A DNA stretch of 64,000 bases from Sinohyriopsis cumingii (GCA_028554795.2 JAPYKE020000037.1:2446501-2510500), one strand, 5' to 3'; positions 1 through 12,274 are shown, counted from the stretch's first letter. Made by a program: numbers and translations. The notes: generated from the sequence alone by a model not told the origin.

Positions 1-1979
1 ATATAAAATGAATCCGTTGCAACTCTAACTGCAGTGTCAGAAAAATTATTTATCATTGATAGCAAATTTATAGAAACATAAGCCAGCATCGAAGATCTTA
101 AACGTGTGTACTGAGGTGATTCTCCATTAATGTAACTAACAATTGTGCCCAACCGTGTTCCGTCAGACAAGTAAGCGTCCTCCTGATTACAAAATATATT
201 TCTTGCAGCGGCATCAGCAATTATAAAATTTAATTCAGCATCATCCATAATCAATCGTGAGTGATGCCGTTTATGATCATATGCACCAACTTGAGTAAAT
301 TTACCGACTATTCTTCTACCGAGATCCTTTGCTGTTTTTTCACTGTTGCTGAGCTTAATCTTAAGAATATTAGGAGCATAATTAACAATGACATCAGCAG
401 AAACGTTTGGACATTCTCGCGCATATTCTTCAATGACCTCATCTACACTGATACATTTCGGTGTTGGCAACCAAACTGAAGTCTGTTTTCGGTACGATAT
501 GATCGCTTCACTTACCGTCAACGATATCAATATTTTACTGTCAAGCATATATCGTAATAACACTATTGGCGCCCAACGTTTCTCCGAGAAATGTCTGCCA
601 AACCAAACATAACAAATAGCATGAAGATTTTCAGCGAATTCAAACGACACTACACGAGCAAATCCTGTCAGGGAAAAATCGGGTAATGGACCATTAATTG
701 ATACTCTTGCCATCTCATGACAAGGATGACCAAATCTTTTAAAATATTCAGCACACTCGCCCATCCCGAGAAAACTTCCCGGATAATATGCAATCATGTC
801 CACAGAAATCATCTCCCTGATATTATATCTGGTATTCCACAAACCGCCATGTCCGTATTCGATACAACTATCCTGAACTCAGCGTGTGTTGGTCTCCATG
901 AATTTTTTTCTCTGGCAGCATGGGCAGCAACCGACGGAACTGTAAAACAATTAGTTAATAACTGCTCAGTGTTTTCTGAATATCTCTGGGCGAGTTTTCA
1001 CATTTCTTCATGCAGAGATTCTTTACGATATAATTCACCGTCTTACAAATTGATCATACTCGCTATCTTCGCAACTTTTAAACAACCACACCGACACAGG
1101 GTCGATTTTGCTTATCAGGCTGATAGCATCAAACATTCCACCCGACGAGTTCTCTGACGAGTAATATTTTACAACACGATCTCGTGGAAATATTGTAACT
1201 GCGCTAGTCCAAGCGTGAGCGTTATGGTCAATAATTTCAATCGGCGCTCCCTTTGACTTTTTCGCTGATTCATATAAGACCTCTCCGGTCAAAGTTTTTA
1301 CTATCACTGGAAACTTTAATTTACTTGATAATTCAGCGACATCATTTACCGATTCAGCGGATTTGTTTATTTTTTCACGTCGCAGATCAGTTAAACCGTT
1401 TCCACGCTTCACATTTTAAAAATGTTCCATTACTCGCTCGGCTACACAATTTAGCCTTGACAATCTCATTGGGGCAAGTTTGTTGATTTTTGGTTATTTT
1501 ATCGGATAGATTCCAAAAATGACCGCGGTTACAGGATACGATCGAGCTTAATATGGTGTATCAATCCCAGTCAACATTCCTGGTTTGGAATCTTTACTTT
1601 ACAGAGCGATTTTTCCATTAGCAAGGACAGGATCACGTTTGTCAAGGATAATCCACGTACCGACATCTGCTTGCACAATAAACTTTATTCTAAAATAATA
1701 TTTCTTATTATCAAGGTAATCGATAATCGTTTTCGCCCGTGCATCATTCATTACAGCATCAATGACAGAGTCAACGCTGACTTCGTCAGTGTCGCGTATA
1801 ATTTTGAATGTAGACCATACGTGAGATGCTCCATCATTACGAAATTCTTTTTTGGCATCCCTGATAATATCAATCAGATCAGTCAGGGCTCGTCTCCGCG
1901 AGTCAAAGGCTAGTCTGTCAAGATCAAATCTAGAAGCTTTCCAGGGCGTGATTGCAGATAATCTTTCAAACTCCTCCAT
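1..1979 (-). pseudogene. Family B DNA polymerase (Polinton/adintovirus-like), frameshifted, C-terminus outside window
   Basis: This would copy the element's DNA, probably by protein priming as in Mavericks. The reading starts at an ATG at 1,979 (MEEFERLS). It is open to 1,599, again at 1,412-1,035, and from about 875 to the left edge. In the last segment, three polymerase signatures lie in one frame: motif A (VDMIAYYP, 780-803), a motif B-like KFTQ stretch (291-326) and motif C (RVATDSFY, 3-26, with ATDS where many family members have DTDS). Breaks lie between 1,599 and 1,412, at 1,035-1,037 and near 877. About 290 codons remain uninterrupted at the C-terminal side, so decay is moderate. The protein-primed subtype is inferred from context. 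The call rests on motif order and the neighbouring viral genes. Confidence 0.72.
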
Positions 1980-2007
1980 ATTATATTTAAGACAAACACT
2001 TAAATAA

Positions 2008-2361
<354 letters not shown>

Positions 2362-2445
2362 CAATGATGCGCTAAAATGTGAGCGCGATTATATAACTAA
2401 GTTTTCAGACAAATAATAAATTAGACAGATGCATTATTATATAAA

Positions 2446-2972
2446 ATGAATCAAGAATTTGTCCTGCATCCTATCATCAAGAATATATAAGCGAATCATG
2501 ATGGAATAGTTAGGCACTGTAGGTTAAAAAAAACAGTTGGTGTTGTTGATAATGCTGGTTATCTTAGATTTACTGCTGGGGGTAAAACCTATCATAATCA
2601 CAGGTTTGTATTCGAATGTTTCTTTGGGAAGATCAAAGACGGTCTTGTGATTGATCACATCAACAACGACAAACTCGATAATTCTCCTCAAAATTTACAA
2701 GCTATCACACCTAGTGAAAATTCTGCACGGGGGAATACTGGGAGGGGAAACAAAAAACCTAAAGCAGTTCAATCTTTAAATATAGCGACCGGCAAAGAGA
2801 AAATATTTCAGTCAATGAACTCAGCTGCCAAGTATTTCGGTTTAACTCCGCGGGGGTACGACGTGTGGCAGATAAAGTGACCAAATCAGCTTTTTCATAC
2901 AAGTACAAAAATTGGATCTTATTTTCTTATCTGGATGCAGATAACAGAGATAACTCTACAGCGACTGTGTAA
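2446..2972 (+). pseudogene. HNH endonuclease (NUMOD/homing-type), broken by a stop and a frameshift
   Basis: The frame begins at the ATG at 2,446 (MNQEFVLHP) and meets a TAA at 2,488-2,490. It then continues open to a TGA at 2,878. It contains the HNH core: a YHNHRF motif at about 2,590-2,607 followed by VIDHINNDKLDN at 2,647-2,682. The latter is typical of HNH homing nucleases in phages and in animal virus-like elements. After about 2,853 an adjacent frame stays open to a TAA at 2,970-2,972, so a small indel has shifted the C-terminus. The family cuts DNA, and here it may have helped integration or spread of the element. The catalytic core is still readable, but the gene cannot make a full product. 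Confidence 0.75.
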
Positions 2973-3307
2973 AAGTCAATGATACAATTATCTCTCCCTT
3001 GACTCGTCAAGGTAATTGACCTTGCAGGTAATATAATCTAGCGAGCAGAACTGTATAAAGTTGTTTTTTGTTTTTTTTTACAGCCAATTGTAACCGTCTT
3101 ATTGTATACACACTGCGCCACAGTCTATTTTCGCATTAACACTTCCGTGTTTGATAAAATCAACAATTGTCAGTACAGGTAAGTGTTTTTCCACAAATCC
3201 AGTTCAGAACTTAAATTTAGCAGTAATGTTCAGAACTTAAATTTAGCTGTTAACTGTCTGTCAATAATTACCTGTATTGATAATTTTTAAATCCTGTATT
3301 ATTAGAT

Positions 3308-3610
3308 AAGGTCATGGTGCAGTTGTAGAGCGGCTGACTCTCGCCCCCGTCTCTATCACTGCCAGCGGTTCGAGTCTCGTCACGGACATACTGTCGAAGG
3401 TCCCAATTTATAGGGTTTTATAATAATTGTGGGGTGCCAGCAGGGCCCTCGTGTACATATCTCGTGGAGGATTGTTTTTTTCATCCCTGGGATTTGATCG
3501 CGGGTGGGTATGTACATGAAAAGTACACAGACAGCCTTCTGAATACTTTAACATTTCGTTTCACTTTCGCTTAGAGAATTCGCTGGAGGTATGTTTGTGT
3601 GGCGCCCCCA
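3308..3610 (+). repeat. tRNA-derived SINE-like sequence
   Basis: The head has an excellent RNA polymerase III A box (TGGTGCAGTTG, about 3,315-3,325) and a near-consensus B box (GGTTCGAGTCT, about 3,367-3,377). The acceptor stem does not pair well, so this is not a functional tRNA. A non-tRNA body follows to about 3,610. It lies between the HNH gene and the fibre gene, and probably inserted into the viral element after integration. I did not find a second copy of this family in the window. Confidence 0.45.
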
Positions 3611-3909
3611 AAATAAACAGTGGCCTTGGATGCATAAATCTCTACGTCACATGGGTCTCAAAAAAAAAAAAAGAATGTGGCCCTTGACAGAATCACGAGG
3701 ATGCCGAGAAACCATTAGAAAGGTTCTGTAAGACAAAATTCTCAACTGAGATAAAATCTCCGAGATAAAATCTCGAAACAAAAGTCGGAAAGGACCTCGT
3801 GGAGTACACATAGGCCAGTGCAAGACTCATGACTGATAACCGCTCATCATGGCTACTGTTTATTTTTGGTCTATTTAAATATATAATATGTATATATATA
3901 TATATATAC

Positions 3910-4620
3910 ACCTGCAATTGCCGCTGATGATGAAACGGTAATTGTTACTGCGATTATTGGCGTTAGCGCTGATAATACTACTCCAGTGGATGCAACTAAC
4001 GCGGATACTGAGTATACTATAACATCCAACTGGTTTTGTTAACGATCTCAGGAATCCCACTTACGATATCTTGTTGTGTTTGCTTGATCATGTCAATGTT
4101 AGTTTTGATATCAGAAAGTTTCATATCAGCGGTGGGTGGAGTACCAAAGAATTTCTCTGCGGTTTCATTAATTTTTCTAAACTTTCTGCGAAGATTTGCA
4201 AACGCGTTTACGTGAACGTCATACTCGGCCCGCAAAGTAGATAATTTACCGTCAACGGCGTCAACATAAGTTTTCGTCGCGGCATCTTCCGGGGATGTTG
4301 GATCTCTTAAAACCACTATTTTGTTTCCATTCATGCTGAGTTCACCTGTCATTGTATCGCCGGTCTTTTTTACGCGTTCCCCTGCAGCGTTTTGCGTATC
4401 GTCTCTTAACGCCGCGATTGGTATCAGCAAATCCTTGATTTTTCCGCTATCAGTGAACACAGGGATGTTACCCGGAGTAGCTCCGATAACCCTACGAATT
4501 ATTTCATGCCATTTGATTTCGCTGGCTTTTAGTTTTCTGTGTCGGTCCTGAAAAATAACAACCTCATCTGGGTCTATCTAAGTTTGTTTCGATGAGAGAT
4601 CTTCCGTAAATATCAACCAT
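3910..4620 (-). pseudogene. Fibre/tail-fibre-like protein with C-terminal hydrophobic segment, frameshifted
   Basis: The start is the ATG at 4,618-4,620 (MVDIYGRSLIE), overlapping the protease stop by 8 nt. The frame breaks near 4,565 and is open again from 4,460 to 4,017. That part holds the block GDTMTGELSMNGNKIVVLRD followed by DAATKTYVDA, the repeat typical of phage and virus tail-fibre or collar proteins. A predicted helical stretch (residues LSTLRAEYDVH onward) follows. Past the stop at 4,017, another frame reads a long hydrophobic run (STGVVLSALTPIIAVTITVS) to about 3,910, suggesting a membrane-anchored or hydrophobic tail lost by frameshift. The likely role is host attachment; this is inferred from the repeat type and its position beside capsid genes. 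Confidence 0.6.
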
Positions 4621-4960
4621 TATTCTTTAACGATTGTTTAAATCGACCAGCGGTATACTCGTGCACGATTTTGTGAGGTGGTTTGGTTGATTTTGGTATC
4701 ACGTCAAGAACATTTAATACTTCACGGCCACATATTGTTAGATCGGTTAGTGTTTGTGTTGGTACCGTTGAATACCAGACTGGAATGGAAGTGCTTCGTG
4801 CGTATTTGAGGAATTCAACTGGAGGTGCTAACCCATACGAATCGAAATAAATAATTCCACGTGGAAGTATCGCGTAAGCAACCCAGTGAGTTCCTGGGCC
4901 ATCGCTGTTATCGCGATTAATAATTCCAGTTTATGGATTATTCGTTGTTGTGGTAATTGA
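4613..4960 (-). pseudogene. Adenain-like cysteine protease (catalytic part), separated by a frameshift
   Basis: In one frame ending with TGA at 4,613-4,615 are a His motif (HWVA, 4,877-4,888), an acidic motif (YFDSYG, 4,832-4,849) and a downstream Cys in ICGRE (Cys codon 4,730-4,732). The order His, Asp/Glu, Cys and the spacing fit adenovirus-type C5 proteases, which mature capsid proteins. The N-terminal part (MSNFDLLDAAKQLNI, then FRGVFMRD) is in a different frame, within the upstream ORF at about 5,045-4,950. One frameshift between about 4,950 and 4,890 therefore splits the gene. The stop overlaps the fibre start (ATGGTTGA), a compact virus-like junction. Confidence 0.7.
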
Positions 4961-5496
4961 TCTCTCATAAAAACACCTCTGAAATTTTTTATATTTAATT
5001 GTTTAGCAGCATCGAGCAAATCAAAATTTGACATCGGTGTTAAAACCGTTTGGGATACCATGAGGGCGGAGTTCCTGGAAGTCTTAGGCAGTATCCGTTC
5101 ACGGATTGTCTTTTTTTTGCATCCTCGTCCAGTTGCCTTTTTTAATGCCATTCCAGCAGCTGTTCCAACTGCTCCTAACGCGGCTGCTTTTGCGACAGCT
5201 GGGGGAGCAGCAGCTATCAGTACTGGTATTGCTGGGAGAAGTGGAAATATACCACCGGTTTTAACCATATCCTTGATGGCTTTTAGAGCGAAATCAAGTT
5301 GAGTTCCTGTTTTAGCTTGCTTCGCTTTATTGAAATGTTTTAGTTGGGTTTTAGTCAGCGATAACGTGTTTGGGCCACCATTAGCGATTTGATCTTGTTT
5401 TAGTGTTATCGTTGCCCCACATGCGCTCGCGTTTATTGATTGTAATTTTTTAGCCTGACCAGGAGTCAGAGTGACATTAAGGTAATTGTATGACAT
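4828..5496 (-). CDS. pX-like minor core/membrane-active protein, read through into protease N-terminus
   Basis: This 222-codon ORF starts at ATG 5,494-5,496 (MSYNYLNVTLTPGQ). Residues 1-80 are polar. They are followed by GGIFPLLPAIPVLIAAAPP and an alanine-rich run, then a basic KKATGRGCKKK tail. A hydrophobic segment after a double glycine plus a basic tail is the layout of the adenovirus core protein pX and its adintovirus relatives, which bind DNA or membranes. Around residue 150 the ORF enters the N-terminus of the adenain-like protease (MSNFDLLDAAK), so the two are one ORF here. The last 30 or so residues are out of the protease frame and are meaningless. Either a natural fusion or a lost stop explains the read-through. 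Confidence 0.6.
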   Translation of the reverse strand: MSYNYLNVTLTPGQAKKLQSINASACGATITLKQDQIANGGPNTLSLTKTQLKHFNKAKQAKTGTQLDFALKAIKDMVKTGGIFPLLPAIPVLIAAAPPAVAKAAALGAVGTAAGMALKKATGRGCKKKTIRERILPKTSRNSALMVSQTVLTPMSNFDLLDAAKQLNIKNFRGVFMRDQLPQQRIIHKLELLIAITAMAQELTGLLTRYFHVELFISIRMG

Positions 5497-5526
5497 TTTT
5501 ATAATTAACGCGATTGATCTAATTGT

Positions 5527-6927
5527 CTACATGTTTTCTACTGGTGCATCAACAACTCTCATTCGACCACTAATGCCTTCAAGTAACATTGCTTTGTCAC
5601 TGAGAATGACCACGATTGCTCTATAGGAACCATAAACAATTGGCGGACCATCTGCAATTTTAGGTAATGCACCTACGTGAGCACGGAAGTGTATATCAAC
5701 GACAGATTGTTTGGATAAATCAAGATGCTCCAGCGAAAAGTAATAAATCGGGTACAAATTTGTAAAATCAAACTGTGATATTTGAGTCCCAGTATCTATA
5801 TTTATATTACGCGACAGAAACGTCAACCAGCGATTATATGCGCGCGCCACATGAGTATGTGTAAAACTTAATAATATATCCTCAGACGGTTCTTATTGCC
5901 CGTTTAACCTCAACAAAACCTCGGTAACGTCGAGTTTGTCAAATATCATATGCGAACGTTCCTGATTGATAGCCCGACGATTATCTTGCAGCGCAATAAA
6001 AATATGTCATGGCGCAGAAACCCCTTGTTGTGATGCTATATGCCAAGTAAATATATCTTTGACGGAACTTTGGATAGCGTCTGTGGTTACTGTTAACCAC
6101 GATAACAGTGATTTACCACCTTGATTCATAAAAGAGTGTAATCGCGGTTCTTCTGTGACCGATGGAGTTAATACCGGCATTCACAATGAAAGTTTTATTA
6201 TATTTACCATACCAGCATCGACACCAGCTCTTCGCCAGATCGCATCATTGTCATCAGTTTCTCTTACGAGCACAACTGTGTGTTTAGCTCTAAAGATGAC
6301 CTTTCTAACATCTCTGCAAAATCCGAAGATGTGAGAGAGTGGAATCGCGCACGAAAACTTTTTCGTGTTCCTGACAACATTGCTTGGCGTGTTGCAAATC
6401 CCAAGTTGTAAGTCTCACCAATACCTTTTATAATATCAAAAACATTAGCTGGTCTAGCTTCGTATACAGGGTCACCTGGCTGTGGATCAGATGCAGTATT
6501 TCGTGGTGTTCGTAACTTAATATGCTGAATATGGTCAGCATTTTCGGTAATATCTTTGGCAAACATCATTGATGGACCAGCTGATCTTGTGTAATCGTCA
6601 GAATGTCTTGCTAGACCAATTATGAATCGATTCGATATTTTTCCATCAATCATGTGTATGGCGCTACTAAACAGTGCCATAATTCCATTATTGACAAAAG
6701 CAACAGTATTATCCGCCTTTACAAGTTCACCTTCTACTTCAATAAACGCCTCAGCGGGCAGGAAATATCTACTTGTATCAAGAACTTGAAGTTCGATACG
6801 CCCTAGTTGATCTGGTTTGTTTGCATCATAGGAATAAAATTGATAATCTCGCACTGAGTTATCTTTTTTAACCGGCGCATCTATGTTAAATGCTGGGTCG
6901 GATATGTGTTTGAATATTTTATACTAT
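5527..6927 (-). pseudogene. Putative capsid protein (F54H12.2-like), broken
   Basis: The N-terminal part (6,854-6,264, 196 codons) begins with RDYQFYSYDANKPDQLGRIE and continues LQVLDTSRYFLPAEAFIEVE. I recognise this as the family annotated in many invertebrates as uncharacterised protein F54H12.2-like. The frame is open upstream to about 6,927 with no ATG, so the start may be lost. Coding-like sequence continues from 6,180 to 5,890, with an in-frame stop at 6,007-6,009. It ends in the C-terminal ORF 5,850-5,527 (NRWLTFLSRNI to VVDAPVENM). Its size, position directly upstream of pX and protease, and beta-rich character suggest a major capsid protein. That function is inferred, while the family match is stronger. 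Frame changes lie near 6,260 and 5,870. Confidence 0.6.
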
Positions 6928-6949
6928 TGCGTATTTTTCTAAATGGTAA

Positions 6950-7396
6950 TTATCGTCGTCGCACACGAAGTCCACTTCCTGCTATCAAATTTGCTGTGAT
7001 ATTTCTTTGTGCGTCAGATTCCTGATCTATCAACGCTGCTAGTTTCTGATTTGCAGCTTGATTTATCACCTTACTAACATCCGCGGGCATAATTTCGGTG
7101 CTTGGTAATTTCACCGGTGGTGATTTTCGTCGCATTAATCGCGCTAGTCTTTCTTTGATTGCCGAGAGTGCCTTACCAGCAACATCGACGATTGCACCAG
7201 GAGCTTTTTCACCAACAACATTAATGGCTTTCATTGATAACTGTTTTGCAAGAGGACCCACTTTTGGTGTTAACCCCGCAAATAAACCCTGAACCACACC
7301 GCCGAGTCCGTCTTCGTAAATTGCTCTATAGATTGGTAATCGTGAGTTTACTGCTCTGACCTGCATGGGCGTATAATGTCTGTTGTATATGACCAT
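6950..7396 (-). CDS. Basic alanine/lysine-rich virion-associated protein (hypothetical)
   Basis: This intact 148-residue ORF starts at ATG 7,394-7,396 (MVIYNRHYTPMQVRAV). It has a glycine/hydrophobic segment (GGVVQGLFAGLTPKVG, about residues 32-47), a lysine- and arginine-rich middle (LARLMRRKSPP) and an arginine cluster at the very end (LRVRRR). Such a small basic protein could bind the packaged genome or be a minor capsid protein; that is inference. It lies between the coiled-coil gene and the putative capsid gene on the same strand. It overlaps the upstream ORF by about 49 nt, although the upstream gene may originally have stopped sooner. I do not recognise a named family. Confidence 0.5.
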   Translation of the reverse strand: MVIYNRHYTPMQVRAVNSRLPIYRAIYEDGLGGVVQGLFAGLTPKVGPLAKQLSMKAINVVGEKAPGAIVDVAGKALSAIKERLARLMRRKSPPVKLPSTEIMPADVSKVINQAANQKLAALIDQESDAQRNITANLIAGSGLRVRRR

Positions 7397-8327
7397 GTTA
7401 TGTTATTTACTACTGTATAATCGCTGTAATCATCAACGAGTTCATCAATGAGTTCTTGGTAAATACTAGCATCCATGACACCACCTTGAAATAATCGCAG
7501 ACAAATATCAGCGGCTTCATTCATTATTTCTGGTGAGTTATTCCCAGCTCGTTTTCCTCCTATGAGAACTTCTAACCGCGAAACGTCACTGAAAATATTA
7601 TCAGGGCAGGGAATAAAACCACTCCCCAAACCTTTGCCGGATGCTTTTTCATGCTAGTCGGCTATGTTATTATCGGGGGTGTTTTAAATGGTGTTGACAG
7701 ATCTGCAGTCACAACAGGGCTTGCAACTCTCCTTGCTTCAACATCTTTCTTAAATGGTTCAAACTCATCTTCGTATTTTGCCGTGACCCGACTAATACCT
7801 TTATGGGTAGTAAACACCAACCGTTCCCACTGGTCATACTTTAACAATGGCGAACCCGGCTCCAGGTAGTTTTCGCAATTATTAATTTCACCTACAAGAT
7901 CAACCGCGATATCGTAATTTTTCATCCTAATATTTTTTGCCGTAACCTCCTTGATTTCTGCTTTACCGGGTTTGTATTCCGGCGGAGCTTCGGCCCCAGG
8001 TAGCGTTTCTCACTCATCTACGAAATCTTCTTCGGGTGGTTTTACTGCAACTTCCCTGATAGCAGTGGCCGCCTTAGCAGCTGCTTCAGCGGATCGTTCA
8101 GCTGCGGCTACCAGCCGTTTTGTCGCAACATTTTGTTGTTGAGCAGTACGCGATAACGATGTGGTAACAGGTTTAAACAATAGTTCAGTTGATTATGTAA
8201 GACCTTCCTGAGCTTCTTCTTGTAATTGTAAATTTTTTTTTAAATCCTCCTTTACATGGATATATTTCTTAAGTGCTTTTTCTCGCTCTCTAGCTAGTCT
8301 AGCTGTGTAAGATTCCGAATGTACCAT
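7348..8327 (-). pseudogene. Coiled-coil/alanine-rich virion-block protein, with two stops and a frameshift
   Basis: An ATG at 8,325-8,327 (MVHSESYTARLARERE) opens a frame that runs to about 7,662 with two stops (8,193-8,195 and 8,010-8,012). The first 45 residues are charged and helical (RLARERE, KKYIHVKEDLKK). A lysine/alanine-rich helix (AAAERSAEAAAKAATAIREV) follows. The third part (7,925-7,662) reads MKNYDIAVDLVGEI. After 7,660 coding moves to another frame (7,629 to about 7,400), with RLEVLIGGKRAGNN and EIMNEAADICLRLFQGGVMD. The order and continuous protein-like character suggest one gene of about 310 codons. It is the first gene of the minus-strand virion block. No named function is assigned; a scaffold or minor capsid role is possible. 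Confidence 0.5.
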
Positions 8328-8350
8328 TATTTGGTATAGCAATTTTTAAT

Positions 8351-11150
8351 TCATAGCAGCAGAGGGGACGACGCTCTCAACTTGTCACTGACGATCGCGC
8401 ATTTTTCCTTCTGCGCGACAAAGAAAAAATAAACATACCGGCGATAACAGGTAAGCCAATTTGTCATCGACGGAGTTGTCTTACGCTGGATACGCATTTT
8501 GTTTAACGATTTTTGTGTTTTCGTAGGAAGGCTTAATTTGCGAAAATACGAGTGAACCAATTAAAGGCTGTTCGTCCTGTCTGCTGCTTATTTTTATGAA
8601 ACGCTAAGGCAAGAAATGGGTCACAGTTTGTAAACGTTGCTTTTGCCAGTCCATCTCAGGCAGATGTATCATGACGTTGAAAAGAGCTCACTAATATAAT
8701 AGTTAAAATTAATTGCTCTTACAAATTACTGACCAAACCCTTTCCAAAATACCTTAAAAGAACTCAACGGTAAATCCTTCTGATCTTCATCTACGCTATC
8801 ACATTTAGGGATGTCTTAAAGTTCAGTGAAGCCTCAAGCTCATCTTGGTCTACACAATATAAATGTTCATAGTACAATTTATGTTACGCTAAACTAAACA
8901 TGTCAGCAATTTCACTTCTTGATTCACTTCTTGCATTCTGTATACATTACAGACATTTCATATGTATCTTCTGTTGGCTATGATGTTTTTAGGTGCTAAT
9001 CCTTTTTCATCCTGCTTTTGTAAAAATACAAATTTGCTTAAAAGGCGCATATAAATGCAACTATTTGCTAATGCGCTGTTTCTCAACACATTGTGAATTC
9101 AAGAAATGGGGTATATTTAAAAAACCAACAGTTTTCATGACGACTACGACTGATATGTAAGGATCGTGCTTCATTCGTGTATTGGGTTTCATTCGTGTAG
9201 TGTAAGACCATTTCTACTGGGCCGCGAATGATAAATACATTATAATATCTTTTTCATGTCAGAGGTCTATACGTCATACATTTTATTTTATCTGATCTTT
9301 AACATCTTTTCAACTTTCTACACGTCATCTTGTTTTGTCGAATGGAGATAACTCTTGTTTATAAAACATGTCCTGTATATTCTCTTCCTTTACCTATTTA
9401 AATTTGTCAGCAAAATGAATATATATATTAACTTGCTGTTTTTAATACTTCCTCTTCTAAGTTAGGAAGGTAACTCCTCGGAACATTGTCTTTGTATATT
9501 TAATATTTGTCCACGATTATAGATGGTAATGATCATTTATAAACACGATATTATATTGCTAATATTTATCCATGATATAGATCCTATTTGAAGATAATGA
9601 GCTTTAAATATGTTGTGTTTTCAATATAATGAACTTGCTAACAGTCTGAGATAATTTTCCATTGTATGATTAAGTCAGGTCGGTTGTGTTCTGATGTAAA
9701 TCAGGTCGGTGGTATTGGGACATAGACTCGTAGTAGAGTTGTTGAGATGTATATAAGTAGACAAGTGAACTAGTATTCCTATTTTTATTAATATTCTTAT
9801 TTCATTTTTCGTCTAAGAAGTATGTAGCCTTACATTTAGATTTTATTGAGATAAATCATTGATTTATTATCGGAATTACAAAGTGCTCATATGATAGTTG
9901 GACTAAACGATACTTTGGATTATTGTGAATTCATTCCAAGACGTTCTAGACAATGTACTTATTATAAATCAAGACAACTGCCATTTCAGCACATTAATTC
10001 GGTACAATCTACGTCCTGGAACTTACAATAGTTTATTTAGCAATACTGTAAGCATCTCTTAGGTTTTCATTTTATAACCTGAGAAATAAAGTATTTGTTA
10101 AGTTTTACAAGTTTACAAAACTTGTTGGTTTTACAGCTTATTGTTTTTTTTTATGTTCAGGCCACAGATACTAACAAGTCAAATACTTCCTTTGCACAAT
10201 GTAGGCTTAAAAGTACCGTATTATTCCCAAAACCTATTTCCTAGATGACATATGCGTATTCATTTAAAACGAATTTTCCCATGCAAATCCAGTAACCATT
10301 TTATTTTATACACATTTTGTTTTCCGACCCCAAGGCTTACCAATAAAGTAATACACTGCAAGAAACCATGTGATTGAATTTATGCTGTATTCCAAAATAA
10401 ATGCAGCTGCATATTCATCAATACACAGTAACATTATTATTGCATGCATAGCACAGCCCTGCGACTACTGAACTTCGACGATCTCGACATTAATTTTTTA
10501 AAAGAATAGTTTTAGTCTACTTGAAATTAATATTGTGAATGAATGTACATCGAAACAAACTTTACAAGTTGGTTTAGTATGGATGGCGTTTGTGGTTCTG
10601 TCTATCCAACACAATTCTGTTTTTCTGCTTGTGCTGGACTAGATTTACTAGCTGAGTCCATTCCTTCCGATGTACACGGCAATGAGGGACCTTCCTAAAA
10701 CAACTGCATCTCTGTTTCTGTTCTGTCATTGGTTATGTAGAAAAATATTAATTATTTTAATTGAAATTATGAAAAAGACTATATGGAATATGACATTCAT
10801 TTTGCAGTCGAATTTACAGTAAAGATTTGCCGTATGTATCAAGGTTTGGAACCAATGACGTGTGTCATGTAATTCGGATTTGCAGAACAAACTTAAAAGG
10901 TACATTTTGAGGAAATTCAAACTGTAAAAATGTAAGTATATTTATTGACAACCTTATTACCAGCTAAAGAAAACATATGTTTCTACCCTGTCACTTGCAT
11001 GGCCTCTGCTGAATGAACACCAGCTAGGTACATGACATCTACCGCTAGCCAATTACAGGCCTCAATCTAAAATTTGGTATAATAAAGTTAACTGGGAAAA
11101 TTGCAAAGAGGCTGCTGTGTGATAGTTCATTTAGCCAACGAAACGGCACA
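8351..11150. other. Unannotated AT-rich stretch
   Basis: I see no gene, RNA or clear repeat in these 2.8 kb. The ORFs are short and low in coding character. This may be host intergenic DNA flanking the viral element. Confidence 0.5.
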
Positions 11151-11162
11151 TATCGCTGAGTA

Positions 11163-11370
11163 GATAGATAATTAATTACTAGGTCGTCATACCAGCTTGT
11201 TTGCTACACACGAATGTATATAACACAGATGAAGTAGCATCATTTTTTGGTGATGTGTGCTTGGTCGTGAGGGAATTTGGGCTCTTGTGTGCAAGGCAAG
11301 GCGATGGGTGCCGTTTACCCGCGGACCTTGGTTCAAATCGCCATAGAGTACGAATTAAAAATTATATAAA
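11163..11370 (+). repeat. Interspersed repeat family R, copy 1
   Basis: About 190 bp closely matches 58,657-58,862. Both copies share the block AATTAATTACT(A/G)GGTCGTCAT, a GGTGATGTGTGCTT(A/G)GTCGTGA core, TTTACCCG and a final AGTACGAATTAAAAA. A pol III B box-like GGTTCAAATC lies at about 11,332. A CT/AT microsatellite follows about 120 bp later. It is a SINE- or MITE-like non-autonomous element of unknown family. Confidence 0.7.
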
Positions 11371-11481
11371 AATTATATAACCTGTATGATAGTATTTTTG
11401 GTATTAAATATTAATTCTGCCTACTAATATCAAGCATTATTCTATAGAATCCAGGGGTAGCACTTTACGTGGTGTATATTT

Positions 11482-11804
<323 letters not shown>

Positions 11805-12274
11805 AACTTAAGTCATTAAAACTTCAATTTATGTAAATAAGATGTAATCTATGTATCAAACATTACATCATGAGTAGATTAGAATGTAAACGCCTTTTTT
11901 TTAAAAAAAGGAATCATCATTAAATTATAAAAACATAAAAAGTAAGACATGACATCGGTTCTTAAGGTCTCGCAGCAGTTTTTTAGTAGGTGAATTTTCA
12001 GCTGACAAGGATCCATTTGCAAAAAATGTGAAGAGATTTACGTTAAAGATGCAAATAAAAACCAACAAATAATGTGTGTACAAAGCATGCTTGTCAGATT
12101 TAGCCTGAGATATTCAGATTTATTCCATATACAACTTCTGACTTTGATATTGAAGCCAAAACTGCCACCAACTTCTTTTACATTCATTTTTCAAGCTGAG
12201 AAACTCTTCAATTTTGGAGGATGTAGTTTTTGCATGTAGTCCGCAATCACAAAATACCTAAATGGTAGTGATCG

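Noticed and set aside
5060..5302. Alanine-rich plus-strand frame
   Set aside because: Antisense shadow of the pX-like coding sequence.
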